Positions 16,752 through 26,785 of a DNA stretch of 64,000 bases are shown here, piece by piece. Within the stretch, counting starts at the first letter, position 1, and every line of letters begins with the position of its first letter. The stretch lies in the NCBI RefSeq assembly GCF_014200045.1, contig NZ_JACHOV010000008.1, positions 1 through 64,000 of the forward strand, read 5' to 3'. Below the pieces are notes generated by a model that saw only the letters and a list, made by a program, of their open reading frames with translations, had not been told where the DNA came from and ran no database searches. The translations under genes and the position numbers were made by a program. The DNA comes from Rhizorhapis suberifaciens. GTDB taxonomy: Bacteria > Pseudomonadota > Alphaproteobacteria > Sphingomonadales > Sphingomonadaceae.

Positions 16752-17993
16752 TTAACTCGGCGTTTGAACCGCTCCGCCCTGCCCCGCCCAGATCAGCCAG
16801 AACTGGGCGATGTCGCGCCATGGGCCTGTCACCGCTGAAAGCACCTTTTTGGCTCCTTCACGATCACCCGAACGGGCGAGTGCGATACCCAGGCGCGTAT
16901 TGATCAGCCCTGGATCGGCGGGCGCCTGCGCCAACGCCTTGCGATAAAGTTCGGCTGCCTTGGAATAGTCCGCGATGGCGAGATAGCCGTCCCCCGCCTC
17001 CATCGCACCGTCGGCCTTTGCCGCCCGGCTTGCCAGCGCTGTTTTATCCTTGGCGGCGCGTGCATTGGCCGTTTTGTAGATGCTGGCCGTGGCGGAATCA
17101 TTGGCGAGCAATTGGCCAGCCGAACGGCCTGCATCAACTACAGCTTTCACTTCGCCATACTGTCCGCTTTCAGCTGCGGCTGCTGAATAGGCATGATAAT
17201 CCCGCTCACTGGCCAAAGCGCCCGCAGCCGATTGCAGGCGATAAAGGTCAAGCTTCATGGCCGAAGTCAGCGCAGGGTTGGCGAGATAATTGCTGATCGC
17301 GCTGCGCCAGTTCTGGGGCGATGGATAGCTGGCCAGCTTTTTGGCGTACCATCCGGCCAGTCCCGACCAGTCCTTCAGCTTGTAGGACATTGCGGCCGCA
17401 CGATCATACCAGGCTTGATCAACCGTTCCGCCGCTGGCCTTCTGTTGCGCCATCGCCTCGTTCAGCAGCGCCATGCCCTCGGCCGTTTTTCCGGACCGCA
17501 AACTGGCATCGGCGAGCAGCAAGCTTTGCTGAGGGTTATTGTAGCCGAGCTGCCGAGCATAGCTGAGCTGCGCAATTGCATCATTCCATTCATTCAGCAT
17601 GTAACTGAAATAGCCGGCAAGATAGCGCAGATAAGGAAGCTCGTTCTGCGGCGTGCCGCCGCTATCGAGCATGGCGGTTATCGCTTTGCGCTGCGCCTGA
17701 AGGTCTGCACGCTTGGCGGCGAGCTGCATTCGCAGGGCTGCCGCCCCATATTTTTCACCGGGTGTCACCGCCATGGCCTCCAGGGAGGCCACCTGCTGGC
17801 TCGCTCTCCCCACGTCGCCCAAATCAAGGGCCGACTGTGCGCTGCGGGCGGCCGTGCGGAAATCCTTGCTCAGCTCGAATTCGGCGCCCTTTGTTTTTTC
17901 CTTTGCCGACGCGATCGTTGTTGGAACGGCCAGAAGCGAGACGCCCAAAAGAATTGCTGTATGCCATTGGGCGAGCCGTGCAGGATATGTCAT
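16752..17993 (-). CDS. Secreted tetratricopeptide-repeat protein
   Basis: This 413-residue protein starts at the ATG at 17991-17993 (TTTGGAGT ribosome site). It has a signal peptide of about 30 residues ending in ASA, then many helical repeats of TPR type (alternating A/G/Y-rich helices, for example FSYMLNEWNDAIAQLSYARQ and ISDYSKAAELYRKALAQAP-like units). It is a paralogue of the next gene upstream. Both end with RLGIALA-SGD-GAK and a FWL-W segment. A scaffold or chaperone role in the periplasm is likely from the fold, but no specific partner is indicated. It is in the same direction as its paralogue with 79 bases between. Confidence 0.82.
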   Translation of the reverse strand: MTYPARLAQWHTAILLGVSLLAVPTTIASAKEKTKGAEFELSKDFRTAARSAQSALDLGDVGRASQQVASLEAMAVTPGEKYGAAALRMQLAAKRADLQAQRKAITAMLDSGGTPQNELPYLRYLAGYFSYMLNEWNDAIAQLSYARQLGYNNPQQSLLLADASLRSGKTAEGMALLNEAMAQQKASGGTVDQAWYDRAAAMSYKLKDWSGLAGWYAKKLASYPSPQNWRSAISNYLANPALTSAMKLDLYRLQSAAGALASERDYHAYSAAAAESGQYGEVKAVVDAGRSAGQLLANDSATASIYKTANARAAKDKTALASRAAKADGAMEAGDGYLAIADYSKAAELYRKALAQAPADPGLINTRLGIALARSGDREGAKKVLSAVTGPWRDIAQFWLIWAGQGGAVQTPS

Positions 17994-18072
17994 GAAGAAC
18001 TCCAAAGTCAGCCGGAGTCAAAAAGGGGAGCGGAGAAAAGTTCCCCGCTCCCGTTCGGAACCAAATATCAGA

Positions 18073-19353
18073 TCAGCCTTGCTGTTTGTTCAGCCAGAGC
18101 AGCCAGAATTTAGCGACGTCCTGACGCGATCCCGCACCGACCTTTGCAAACGCCGCCTTTGCGCCAGCGGCATCACCTGATTTGGCGAGCGCTATGCCGA
18201 GCCGGGTATTGACCTCATTAGCATCCACCGACCCTTTTTGCAGGGCGAGTTGGTACAGCTGAGCCGCCTTTGCATATTCGCCATAGCCCAGATAGGCGTC
18301 GGCCGTGGATGAGGCGATCTTGCCATTTGCGGCTTTCGCGGCGTCGCGTTCGCCGGCCGGCAATGAGGACTTGTCGCCCGCGATGCGGCCGCTTGCGATC
18401 TGATAGACCTCCGAAAGTTTGGCAGGCGCAATCTTGCCCTTGCTACGTCCTTCGTCGATCACCGCCTTGGCTTCTCCGGGAAGGCCGCTGCTGACAGCGG
18501 CTTCGGCATATTCCGAATAGTCATATTCGCTTTCCAGCGAGCCGGTGGTTCGCATCAGGCGCATCAGGTCCAGGTTTTCCGCCTTGCTGATGGTCCGGTG
18601 GGTGTCCTGATAGCCGCGCAGCAGGCTGCGCCAGTTCTTGGCGCTGGGATCGGCCTCTACCGAATACATCGCCCACTCGCTCGCCTGGGGCAGACCGGCC
18701 ACATAGGCAAGCTGGAAGCCGCGCTCATACCAAGCGGCGGGAACGGGCTTGCCTTCGCTCTTCTCGACTTCGATACCCTGCTTCAGGTGCGGAAGACCTG
18801 CCTGCACGGCCGCCTTGCCGTCGGGAGTAAACTGATTGCCCTTGGCCGTTGCAACGGCCTTCTTGAAATAGGACTCCGCCAGCATGATATGGGTTGCGCT
18901 ACCGGGATATCCTGCCGCCACGGCTTTTTGCAGATGGCCAATAGCAGCGTCGGGTTCATTGGCTTTGAATGCAAAGTCGCCGGCATAGAATTCATATTTG
19001 CCGACCTCAGCCGGAGGCGTGGCCCCGCTCCCCAGCATGCCTTCTAGGGCGGCCCGCTGAACTTTTGGGTCATTCAGGCCCAGGCCGAGCTGCAGCCGGA
19101 GTATGTTCAAAGTATAAATGTCGTCAGGCGTTTTGGCCGCCGCTTCAGCTGCCGCCAGGTGGGATTGCGCACCTGCAAAATCCTTTGACGATATCGATTT
19201 TTGCAATGTGCTTGCCTGTGCAAGAAATTCCTTGCTGAAATTCTGCTTGGGCGCTTTTTCCTTTTTCGCCGCCATCGCAGGCGAAGCGCCGACAACGGCA
19301 ACGCCACTGGCCGCAAGGATAAGGCCCAGGGCCATGGTCGAGACGAAACGCAT
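18073..19353 (-). CDS. Secreted tetratricopeptide-repeat protein
   Basis: This 426-residue protein starts at the ATG at 19351-19353, where GGAGGA stands 8 bases upstream. An N-terminal signal peptide ends near MAAK. TPR-like repeats span the rest, for example EFYAGDFAFKANEPDAAIGH and AYLGYGEYAKAAQLYQLALQ. The gene is the paralogue of the adjacent downstream gene. The pair probably arose by tandem duplication and then diverged. Function is unknown beyond a probable periplasmic protein-interaction role. Confidence 0.84.
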   Translation of the reverse strand: MRFVSTMALGLILAASGVAVVGASPAMAAKKEKAPKQNFSKEFLAQASTLQKSISSKDFAGAQSHLAAAEAAAKTPDDIYTLNILRLQLGLGLNDPKVQRAALEGMLGSGATPPAEVGKYEFYAGDFAFKANEPDAAIGHLQKAVAAGYPGSATHIMLAESYFKKAVATAKGNQFTPDGKAAVQAGLPHLKQGIEVEKSEGKPVPAAWYERGFQLAYVAGLPQASEWAMYSVEADPSAKNWRSLLRGYQDTHRTISKAENLDLMRLMRTTGSLESEYDYSEYAEAAVSSGLPGEAKAVIDEGRSKGKIAPAKLSEVYQIASGRIAGDKSSLPAGERDAAKAANGKIASSTADAYLGYGEYAKAAQLYQLALQKGSVDANEVNTRLGIALAKSGDAAGAKAAFAKVGAGSRQDVAKFWLLWLNKQQG

Positions 19354-19547
19354 ATAATTGTCCTCCAGTAGACATCCTGCACATTGGTTAGTTGCTTCAG
19401 TAAATCGCCCGCCGGCCCCACACAAGACCAATGCTTGCCTGATCTGCTAGCCAGTCGCGACTGAATACCGGTTGAACGCGATTAAGGCGATTAGCCGCGT
19501 TTGGCGCACCCTTTGACCCGGCGATCCTCATCGGCTAGGCGACCTTA

Positions 19548-20303
19548 ATGCTCGCCCTCATCTCTCCCGCCAAATCGCTTGATTACGATAGTCCGCTTCC
19601 CGATTTCCAGACTACTTCGTCGCGATTCCCCCGGCAGACTGCCGAACTCGCCAGAGGCGCGGCCAGGTTGAAAGCAGCGGACCTCAAGCGCTTAATGCAT
19701 ATTTCCGATACACTGTCTGAACTTAACGCCCGACGTTACGCCGGATTCCTGGATCAACCGGAACGGCCGGCGATCTATGCCTTTGCGGGCGATGTCTATG
19801 TGGGATTTGAGGCCCGCACGCTGGCGGAGGAAGCCGTGCTTTTTGCGCAGGAGCATGTTCGGATATTGTCAGGACTCTATGGGTTGCTGCGCCCGCTGGA
19901 CAATATTCGCCCCTATCGCTTGGAAATGGGAACGCGCTGGGCGCCCAAGGCAAAAAGCCTCTATGCCTTTTGGGGTAACAGTATTGCAAATCTGATTTCC
20001 AAAGATTTGTCGGCGCTAGAGACAAACGTCCTCATCAATTTGGCGAGCAACGAATATTGGAAGGCGGCAGAAGGCCATATTCCGCCTCATGTCCGGGTGA
20101 TCGATATCGATTTTCGCGAAGAGGGGCCAAACGGACTTCGCTTCAACAGCTTTGCTGCAAAACGTGCGCGGGGGATGATGGCGCGCTTCATGTGCGAAAA
20201 CTTCCTATCGGATCCGGCATCGCTCAAGGGCTTCGACAGCGACGGCTATGCGTTCGACGCGGAAGCATCGACGGAGAAAATGTGGCGTTTCGTGCGGCGC
20301 TGA
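19548..20303 (+). CDS. yaaA: YaaA family peroxide-stress protein
   Basis: This 251-residue protein begins MLALISPAKSLDYDSPLP, the family signature, and carries IYAFAGDVYVGFEA, ILSGLYGLLRPLD and the C-terminal HFFREEG-like and RARGMMARFM segments. E. coli YaaA limits intracellular iron and DNA damage during hydrogen peroxide stress and binds DNA. The start is an ATG with a weak ribosome site. It is divergent from the TPR genes, with 194 bases between, and gyrA follows on the same strand. Confidence 0.93.
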   Translation: MLALISPAKSLDYDSPLPDFQTTSSRFPRQTAELARGAARLKAADLKRLMHISDTLSELNARRYAGFLDQPERPAIYAFAGDVYVGFEARTLAEEAVLFAQEHVRILSGLYGLLRPLDNIRPYRLEMGTRWAPKAKSLYAFWGNSIANLISKDLSALETNVLINLASNEYWKAAEGHIPPHVRVIDIDFREEGPNGLRFNSFAAKRARGMMARFMCENFLSDPASLKGFDSDGYAFDAEASTEKMWRFVRR

Positions 20304-20311
20304 ATTTTCTT

Positions 20312-20325
20312 CGCGCGTACGCGCG
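20312..20325. repeat. 14-bp CG-rich palindrome between yaaA and gyrA
   Basis: CGCGCGTACGCGCG is self-complementary and sits 10 bases after the yaaA stop, followed by a further CGCG-rich run. No T-run follows, so terminator function is doubtful. It may be a small operator or just GC-rich sequence. Confidence 0.4.
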
Positions 20326-20409
20326 TACACGCGCGAGGGGGTGACAGGCCCCTGCCCCTTCGCTAGAACGCTTCTCAACCTGTAACCCAAGCCAAAAGAG
20401 ACACAAAAT

Positions 20410-23094
20410 TTGAGCACCGACGAGACGAGCCTCGCCGATCCTTCGGACATCAGCCCCATCAATATCGTCGATGAGATGAAGTCGAGTTATCTCGACTATG
20501 CCATGTCGGTGATCGTATCTCGCGCCCTGCCGGACGTGCGCGACGGGCTGAAACCGGTGCATCGCCGCATCCTCTATGCCTGCCAGGAGGCAGGCTATGT
20601 CGCGGGCAGGCCCTATCGGAAATCGAGCCGCATCGTCGGCGACGTCATGGGTAAATATCACCCTCATGGCGACAGCGCGATTTATGACGCGCTCGCAAGA
20701 CTGGCGCAGGACTGGTCGATGCGCGTCATGCTTATAGACGGCCAGGGCAATTTTGGATCGATGGATCCCGATCCCCCCGCCGCCATGCGATATACCGAGG
20801 CGCGTCTGGCCAAGGTCGCCAACAGCCTTCTCGACGATCTGGACAAGGATACCGTCGATTTTCAATCCAACTACGATGCTTCGGAAAGCGAACCGCAGGT
20901 CCTGCCGGCACGATTCCCCAACCTGCTGGTCAATGGCGCGGGCGGTATCGCCGTCGGCATGGCGACCAACATTCCGCCGCATAATCTGGGCGAGGTCATT
21001 TCCGCCTGTCTCGCCTTTATCGAAAATCCCAGCATCACCGTCGATGAGCTGTTCGAGATCGTTCCGGGTCCAGATTTCCCCACCGGCGCACAGATATTGG
21101 GGCAGTCTGGAGCTCGGTCAGCCTATCACACGGGACGCGGCTCGATTATCATGCGTTCGCGTTATGAGGTCGAGGAAGGCCGGGGAGACAGGCGTTCGAT
21201 CGTCCTCACGGAAATCCCTTATCAGGTCGGCAAATCCGGCCTGGTCGAAAAGATCGCCGAAGCCGCCAAGGATAAGCGGATTGAGGGCGTGTCTGACATT
21301 CGCGACGAGTCCAACCGCCTGGGCGTGCGGATCGTTATTGACCTGAAGCGCGACGCCACGCCCGATGTGGTGCTGAACCAGCTTTGGCGGCACACGCCGG
21401 CCCAATCGAGCTTTCCGGCCAATATGCTGGCCATTCGTGGCGGGCGTCCCGAACTGCTCAACCTCCGCGATATCATTGAGGCCTTCATCAAGTTCCGCGA
21501 GGAGGTCATCACCCGCCGCACGAAATTCGAGCTGAACAAGGCGCGTGAACGCGCGCACCTGTTGCTCGGACTTGTCATCGCGGTCACCAATCTGGACGAG
21601 GTCGTCCGCATCATCCGCGGATCGGCCAGCCCGGCGGCCGCTCGAGAAGCTCTGCTCGCGCGGGAATGGCCGGTTGCCGAGATCGCGCCCTATATCCGCC
21701 TGGTCGAAGCGGTGGAACATGAGGTCGAGGGCGATACCTACAGAATGAGCGACCTTCAGGTTCGCGCTATATTGGACCTGCGGCTTCACCGGCTAACCGC
21801 TCTTGGCCGCGACGAAATAGGCAATGAATTGCAGGGACTTGCTGAGAATATCTCAGAATATCTGGCAATTCTGGCCGACCGGGTGAAGCTCTATGCTGTG
21901 ATGCGTGACGAGTTCGAGGCGATCCGTGATGAGTTCGCCACCCCGCGCCGCTCGATCATTGCGCCTGCCGCCGACGGGATCGAGGACGAAGACCTCATCG
22001 AACGCGAAGACATGGTCGTTACCGTAACCATGCAGGGCTATATCAAGCGCACGCCGCTGGACACCTTCCGTGCCCAGGCGCGCGGCGGCAAAGGCCGTTC
22101 CGGCATGGCCACCAAGGAAGAGGATGCCATCACCAACCTCTTTGTCACGAGCACGCACACGCCGGTTCTCTTCTTTTCCAACCATGGCAAGGTATATCGC
22201 AAGAAGGTCTGGCGCTTGCCGGAAGGCGGTCCCGCCACGCGCGGCCGGCCAATGGTCAACCTGCTGCCTCTCGCCAATAGCGAGGTTATTCAGACTGTCC
22301 TTCCATTACCGGAAAATGAGGAGGAATGGGGCAAGCTGCACGTCATCTTCGTCACGGCCCAGGGCGGCGTCAGGCGCAACAGCATGGACTCCTTCACCAA
22401 CGTACCGTCCAATGGCAAGATCGCCATGCGGTTCGAGGAGGACACGACCGATCGCCTGATCGGCGTCGCCCTGCTGACCGAAGGCGACGACGTGCTTCTC
22501 GCCACCCGCCAAGGCAAGGCGATCCGCTTTGCCGCTACGGATGTCCGGGAATTCCAGAGCCGCACCTCTACCGGTGTGCGCGGCATGACACTGCGGGAAG
22601 ATGACGAGGTTATTTCCCTCTCGATCCTGCACCGGGTAGGCACCAGCCAGGAAGAGCGCGAGGACTATCTGCGTTTCGCCCCATGGAAGCCGGAAAAAGA
22701 GGGCGAGCCCACTATGGCCGCCGACCGCTTCCAGCAGCTCATCGAGCAGGAACAGTTTATTCTTACCGTCTGCGCCAATGGCTATGGCAAGCTGAGCTCA
22801 GCCTATGAATATCGCCGCACTAATCGCGGTGGGCAGGGCATCACGAATATCGACAATATTGCCCGCAATGGTCCGGTTGTCGCCAGCTTCCCCGCGAAGA
22901 AGGACGATCATTTGATGCTGGTGACGGATCAGGCGAAGCTCATTCGCATGGGCCTGGATACCCTGCGTGTTATCGGCCGCAACTCGGCGGGTGTCCGCCT
23001 GTTCAACGTGGCCGAAAATGAACATGTGGTAAGCGCGGCGAAGATAGAAGAGACGGAAGAAGAGGAAGAAGTCTTGGGCGAGGCAGAGGCCTGA
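20410..23094 (+). CDS. gyrA: DNA gyrase subunit A
   Basis: This 894-residue subunit cuts and rejoins DNA and, with GyrB, introduces negative supercoils. The N-terminal breakage-reunion domain contains the quinolone region [13 protein letters not shown] with Ser89 and Asp93 unchanged from the sensitive form, and catalytic Tyr128 in [11 protein letters not shown]. The C-terminal part carries six-blade DNA-wrapping repeats, including the [10 protein letters not shown] gyrase box. The start is read as TTG because [20 protein letters not shown] fits sphingomonad GyrA N-termini. The next Met (residue 23) would cut conserved sequence. The acidic C-tail (EETEEEEEV) is typical. A DUF952 gene follows after 3 bases. 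Confidence 0.96.
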   Translation: MSTDETSLADPSDISPINIVDEMKSSYLDYAMSVIVSRALPDVRDGLKPVHRRILYACQEAGYVAGRPYRKSSRIVGDVMGKYHPHGDSAIYDALARLAQDWSMRVMLIDGQGNFGSMDPDPPAAMRYTEARLAKVANSLLDDLDKDTVDFQSNYDASESEPQVLPARFPNLLVNGAGGIAVGMATNIPPHNLGEVISACLAFIENPSITVDELFEIVPGPDFPTGAQILGQSGARSAYHTGRGSIIMRSRYEVEEGRGDRRSIVLTEIPYQVGKSGLVEKIAEAAKDKRIEGVSDIRDESNRLGVRIVIDLKRDATPDVVLNQLWRHTPAQSSFPANMLAIRGGRPELLNLRDIIEAFIKFREEVITRRTKFELNKARERAHLLLGLVIAVTNLDEVVRIIRGSASPAAAREALLAREWPVAEIAPYIRLVEAVEHEVEGDTYRMSDLQVRAILDLRLHRLTALGRDEIGNELQGLAENISEYLAILADRVKLYAVMRDEFEAIRDEFATPRRSIIAPAADGIEDEDLIEREDMVVTVTMQGYIKRTPLDTFRAQARGGKGRSGMATKEEDAITNLFVTSTHTPVLFFSNHGKVYRKKVWRLPEGGPATRGRPMVNLLPLANSEVIQTVLPLPENEEEWGKLHVIFVTAQGGVRRNSMDSFTNVPSNGKIAMRFEEDTTDRLIGVALLTEGDDVLLATRQGKAIRFAATDVREFQSRTSTGVRGMTLREDDEVISLSILHRVGTSQEEREDYLRFAPWKPEKEGEPTMAADRFQQLIEQEQFILTVCANGYGKLSSAYEYRRTNRGGQGITNIDNIARNGPVVASFPAKKDDHLMLVTDQAKLIRMGLDTLRVIGRNSAGVRLFNVAENEHVVSAAKIEETEEEEEVLGEAEA

Positions 23095-23097
23095 ACC

Positions 23098-23454
23098 ATG
23101 ACCGAACTGTTCGCTTACAAGATACTGACCCGCGACCAGTGGGAGGCCTTTCGCACCGACTGCGTCTTTTCAGGCGCCCCGGCCGACCTGGCCCACGGCT
23201 ATATCCACCTGTCGGCCAAGTCGCAGACTGCCGAAACCGTCGCGAAGCATTTCGCGGGTCAGGACGATTTGATCCTGGCCATGGTCGACCTTGCGGTCCT
23301 TGGCGACAAGGTGAAGTGGGAAGTTTCGCGAGGCGGACAGCTTTTCCCGCATCTTTATGGGGAGTTGCCGATGAGTGCCGTCGTGACCAAAGCGGTGCTT
23401 CGGTTGGGATCCGACGGGAAACACAGTTTTCCAGCGGGATTCGAAAATAAATAG
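23098..23454 (+). CDS. DUF952 family protein
   Basis: This 118-residue protein matches DUF952: KILTRDQWEAF near the start, then GYIHLSAKSQTAETVAKHFA and FPHLYGELPMSAV. The family is widespread, small and cytoplasmic, and its biochemical role is not established; some members are annotated as glutathione-S-transferase-like or ADP-ribose-related, without solid evidence. It starts 3 bases after the gyrA stop and is probably co-transcribed with it. Confidence 0.85.
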   Translation: MTELFAYKILTRDQWEAFRTDCVFSGAPADLAHGYIHLSAKSQTAETVAKHFAGQDDLILAMVDLAVLGDKVKWEVSRGGQLFPHLYGELPMSAVVTKAVLRLGSDGKHSFPAGFENK

Positions 23455-23456
23455 TC

Positions 23457-23544
23457 ATCATTCCTGCGAAAGCTGGGACCCAGGGTCACCTCCAATCTGA
23501 CGTCAAACCAGGAGCGGCGATGGTCCCCGCTTCTGCGGGAATGA
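23457..23544. repeat. REP-like interspersed inverted repeat
   Basis: TCATTCCTGCGAAAGC (23457-23472) pairs, 14 of 16 bases, with GCTTCTGCGGGAATGA at the far end. GGGACCCAGGGTC lies internally. A second member of the same family is at 50166-50235. Such extragenic palindromes are common in sphingomonads and usually sit at operon ends; this one separates the DUF952 gene from trmFO. Confidence 0.75.
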
Positions 23545-23599
23545 GGAATGTCTTGTACAGAACCTTGCCATCCAACACACAAAGTCTATCTCCGCCCCC

Positions 23600-24937
23600 A
23601 TGACGTATCAGGTTCACATCATCGGCGGCGGGCTTGCCGGATCGGAAGCAGCGTGGCAGCTCGCGCAAGCAGGCGTTAAGGTCCGCCTTTCCGAAATGCG
23701 CGGTGGCGGGGACATGACTCCCGCGCATCAGACGGACGCGCTGGCGGAAATGGTCTGCTCCAACAGCTTCCGCTCCGACGATGCCGAACGCAACGCGGTC
23801 GGCCTTCTCCACGCCGAAATGCGCGTCATGGGCTCGCTGATCATGGCGCAAGCGGATAAGGCGAAGGTGCCCGCCGGATCGGCCCTCGCCGTTGATCGCG
23901 ACATATTTTCAAAGGGCGTCACGCGCGCTTTGTCAGAACATCCCAATGTTCAGATTGTGCGCGAAAGGATCGATGCCCTGCCCTCGTCGGGCATGACGAT
24001 TATCGCCACCGGCCCGCTTACCGCCACGAATCTTGCCCAGAGCATTGGCGCGGCCACCGGCGAAGAGGCCCTGGCCTTTTTCGATGCGATCGCGCCCATA
24101 GTCTATCGCGACAGCATCGACATGGACATATGCTGGATGGCCAGCCGCTGGGACAAGGTTGGTCCGGAAGGCGACGGCAAGGACTATATCAACTGCCCCA
24201 TGACCAAGGAGCAATATATCGCCTTCCATCAGGGGTTGGTCGACGGTGAAAAGACCGAGTTCAAGGAATGGGAGACAAACACTCCCTATTTTGAAGGCTG
24301 CATGCCGATTGAGGTGATGGCCGCGCGCGGCGTTGACACGCTGCGCTTCGGCCCAATGAAGCCGGTCGGTTTGGATAATCCCCGCACTGGCCGTTGGCCT
24401 CACGCGGTCGTGCAACTGCGGCAGGACAATGCGCTCGGCACGCTTTGGAATATCGTGGGCTTCCAGACCAAGCTGAAGCATGCGGCGCAGGTCGAGCTGT
24501 TCCGCACCATTCCGGGACTTGAGAAGGCCGAATTCGCGCGGCTAGGGGGATTGCATCGCAATACGTTCATACAGAGTCCCAAGCTGCTTGATAGTCGATT
24601 GCGCTTGCGGAAAGCGCCGCATATCCGCTTTGCCGGGCAGATCACGGGTTGCGAGGGTTATGTGGAGAGTTCGGCAATTGGCTTGCTTGCTGGCCGGTTT
24701 GCAGCGGCGGAATTGTCGGGCCGCAATATTGCTCCTCCTCCGCCCGCCACAGCGCTTGGCGCACTGCTCGGCCACATCACTGGCGGAGCGCAGGTTGAAA
24801 GCTATCAGCCTATGAACGTGAATTTCGGCCTTTTCCCGCCGGTTGACGGCAAGGTTCACAAGAAGCAGCGCAAGGAAGCCATGACGTCACGTGCGCGCGC
24901 GGAATTGGCCGATTGGGTGGCCGGAGCTACTGGATGA
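23600..24937 (+). CDS. trmFO: Methylenetetrahydrofolate-tRNA-(uracil-5-)-methyltransferase TrmFO
   Basis: This 445-residue flavoprotein methylates U54 in the T loop of tRNAs, using methylenetetrahydrofolate as carbon source. The N-terminal FAD fold reads [18 protein letters not shown], and the family blocks [29 protein letters not shown], and the late [17 protein letters not shown] are all present. Length is normal. The ATG follows shortly after the interspersed repeat. Confidence 0.96.
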   Translation: MTYQVHIIGGGLAGSEAAWQLAQAGVKVRLSEMRGGGDMTPAHQTDALAEMVCSNSFRSDDAERNAVGLLHAEMRVMGSLIMAQADKAKVPAGSALAVDRDIFSKGVTRALSEHPNVQIVRERIDALPSSGMTIIATGPLTATNLAQSIGAATGEEALAFFDAIAPIVYRDSIDMDICWMASRWDKVGPEGDGKDYINCPMTKEQYIAFHQGLVDGEKTEFKEWETNTPYFEGCMPIEVMAARGVDTLRFGPMKPVGLDNPRTGRWPHAVVQLRQDNALGTLWNIVGFQTKLKHAAQVELFRTIPGLEKAEFARLGGLHRNTFIQSPKLLDSRLRLRKAPHIRFAGQITGCEGYVESSAIGLLAGRFAAAELSGRNIAPPPPATALGALLGHITGGAQVESYQPMNVNFGLFPPVDGKVHKKQRKEAMTSRARAELADWVAGATG

Positions 24938-25038
24938 CCTCGTCCGGCCGCACCTTCGGCTTGGAAATGTGCAGTGCCTGACCAGCCGGCCTGCTATCCC
25001 CTTGCCCCCGACCTATCCAATCGTCCAAAGACAGTGTC

Positions 25039-26511
25039 GTGACTGTCAGAATCGAAATGGGAACCGATAGCGCGGGCAAGCCCGTGCTCATGGACATAGA
25101 GGAACTGCTGGCCACCCGGTTGCTGGTCCAGGGCAATTCAGGGTCGGGAAAATCGCACCTTCTCCGCCGCCTTCTGGAAGGCAGCGCAAAGGTCGTGCAG
25201 CAGGTCGTCATTGACCCTGAAGGCGATTTTGTCACTCTTGCCCAGGTTTTCGGGCATGCCGTCGTTGAAGGGAGCGATTATAATGAGCGGGAGATCGCCC
25301 GCATTGCCGCCCGCATCCGGGAGCATCGGGCTTCTGTAGTGCTCAACCTGGAATCGCTCGAGCTGGAATCGCAAATGCGATGCGCCGCTGCCTTTCTGAA
25401 TGCCCTGTTCGATGCGCCGCGGGATCATTGGTATCCTGCTCTGGTCGTCGTCGATGAAGCTCAGATGTTCGCCCCGGTGGTCGCGGGTGAAGTTTCGGAT
25501 GAAGTCCGGCGGGCTTCATTAGGGGCAATGACGAACCTGATGTGCCGGGGACGCAAGCGCGGACTGGCCGGCGTGATCGCCACTCAGCGCTTGGCCAAGC
25601 TGGCCAAGAATGTCGCCGCGGAGGCTTCCAATTTCCTGATGGGCCGCACTTTCCTCGACATCGATATGGCCAGGGCAGCTGACCTGCTCGGCATGGAGCG
25701 TCGGCAGGCGGAGACGATTCGGGATCTGGAACGAGGTCGTTTTCTGGCCCTGGGCCCCGCAATCTGCCGTCGGCCGGTAGCAGTGAAGATCGGCCCAGTC
25801 GAAACCTCCGCGCGCAGCGGCGGGCATTCCCTTCTGCCCCTTCCAAGCAACGAGCCGAAGGATTTGCAAGGCCTGCTCTTTGCGTCCACGGGCGAAGAGC
25901 CCCCGCCCCGTCCAGAGCCTCGCCCTGCGCCTGTTGCCACCGAAGATCTGCTCCGAGCCATCGCCAAGCCGGATTTGAGCCAACCAGCAACTGAAACTGC
26001 TGCTCCACCTGCTCCCGGTGAGGGTGAATGGGAGTTCATCATCATGGACGTGTTCCGGGAAATGGTGGCCGATCCCGACTGCGCTTACAGGCCCGCCGCC
26101 GTGCTTTTTCAGGATTTTCAGGTTCGATGCCGCATGCACCGGCTGCTGGGTAATGCAATGGACCTTCCCGCTTTTCGTCGTCGCTTTGCCATGGCTCGTG
26201 CGGGCTTCTTCGGTGAAATTGATGAGCGCCTGGAGCCTGTCATGGCGATAACGTCGGGGTTGCCGGAGGATATGTTGGCGCCTTTCCTGCTGATCGCCAG
26301 AGCAGCGCTGGACAATTTCCCTTGCCCGGCCGACGATGTGCTGGCGGAAAGCTATGGCACGCGTTCACCCGGGCGGGTTCGCCGATTGCTGGCCTATATG
26401 GAAACACAGGGGCTCATTGTAACCCGCATCGATTTCGCCGGAAAACGCTCCATTGCACTCCCTCGCCTCGGCATTTCCACAGCCGCGGCGGATATGGCCG
26501 AAGCGGGCTGA
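25039..26511 (+). CDS. HerA/DUF87-type ATPase
   Basis: This 490-residue ATPase has a Walker A motif GNSGSGKS (residues 32-39), a Walker B region ALVVVDEAQMF, and an arginine-rich GRKRGLAGVIATQR segment typical of the HerA/FtsK-like DUF87 group. A Pro-rich linker (about residues 280-320) leads to a C-terminal helical domain ending in a winged-helix-like segment (SPGRVRRLLAYMETQGLIV). HerA homologues act as DNA translocases or as parts of defence systems with NurA or SIR2 partners. No nuclease partner is adjacent, so this looks like a stand-alone housekeeping ATP-binding protein. The GTG start follows the trmFO stop by about 100 bases. Confidence 0.82.
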   Translation: MTVRIEMGTDSAGKPVLMDIEELLATRLLVQGNSGSGKSHLLRRLLEGSAKVVQQVVIDPEGDFVTLAQVFGHAVVEGSDYNEREIARIAARIREHRASVVLNLESLELESQMRCAAAFLNALFDAPRDHWYPALVVVDEAQMFAPVVAGEVSDEVRRASLGAMTNLMCRGRKRGLAGVIATQRLAKLAKNVAAEASNFLMGRTFLDIDMARAADLLGMERRQAETIRDLERGRFLALGPAICRRPVAVKIGPVETSARSGGHSLLPLPSNEPKDLQGLLFASTGEEPPPRPEPRPAPVATEDLLRAIAKPDLSQPATETAAPPAPGEGEWEFIIMDVFREMVADPDCAYRPAAVLFQDFQVRCRMHRLLGNAMDLPAFRRRFAMARAGFFGEIDERLEPVMAITSGLPEDMLAPFLLIARAALDNFPCPADDVLAESYGTRSPGRVRRLLAYMETQGLIVTRIDFAGKRSIALPRLGISTAAADMAEAG

Positions 26512-26743
26512 CGAAAGTGGGCAAACTCAGCTATTGACGCGTCCGCCCGTCTCCATCTTTTCCTTCAGCAGGTCGGCTTGCATTTTTCTTCACGTCGATT
26601 AAGCGCCCTGCGCGTGACGAGGTAGAAAGTTGTACGACTGGCTGGTCTGGCGTAAGTTGACACCCGATCGTCAGTGCCGCCTCCCAAAACGTGAAAATTA
26701 ATCCATCCAATGTTGGTAAAGGGTCGAAAACGTTTCAAGTAGA

Positions 26744-26757
26744 TGACCAAAAGGTCA
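26744..26757. promoter_or_regulatory. Candidate operator upstream of the double-TetR gene
   Basis: TGACC and GGTCA form an inverted repeat with a 4-base A spacer, ending 28 bases before the regulator start. The location fits autorepression by a TetR-family protein. It was identified by symmetry only. Confidence 0.4.
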
Positions 26758-26785
26758 CGCAGGCTGGTAGGCTGAAGGACAGGCA

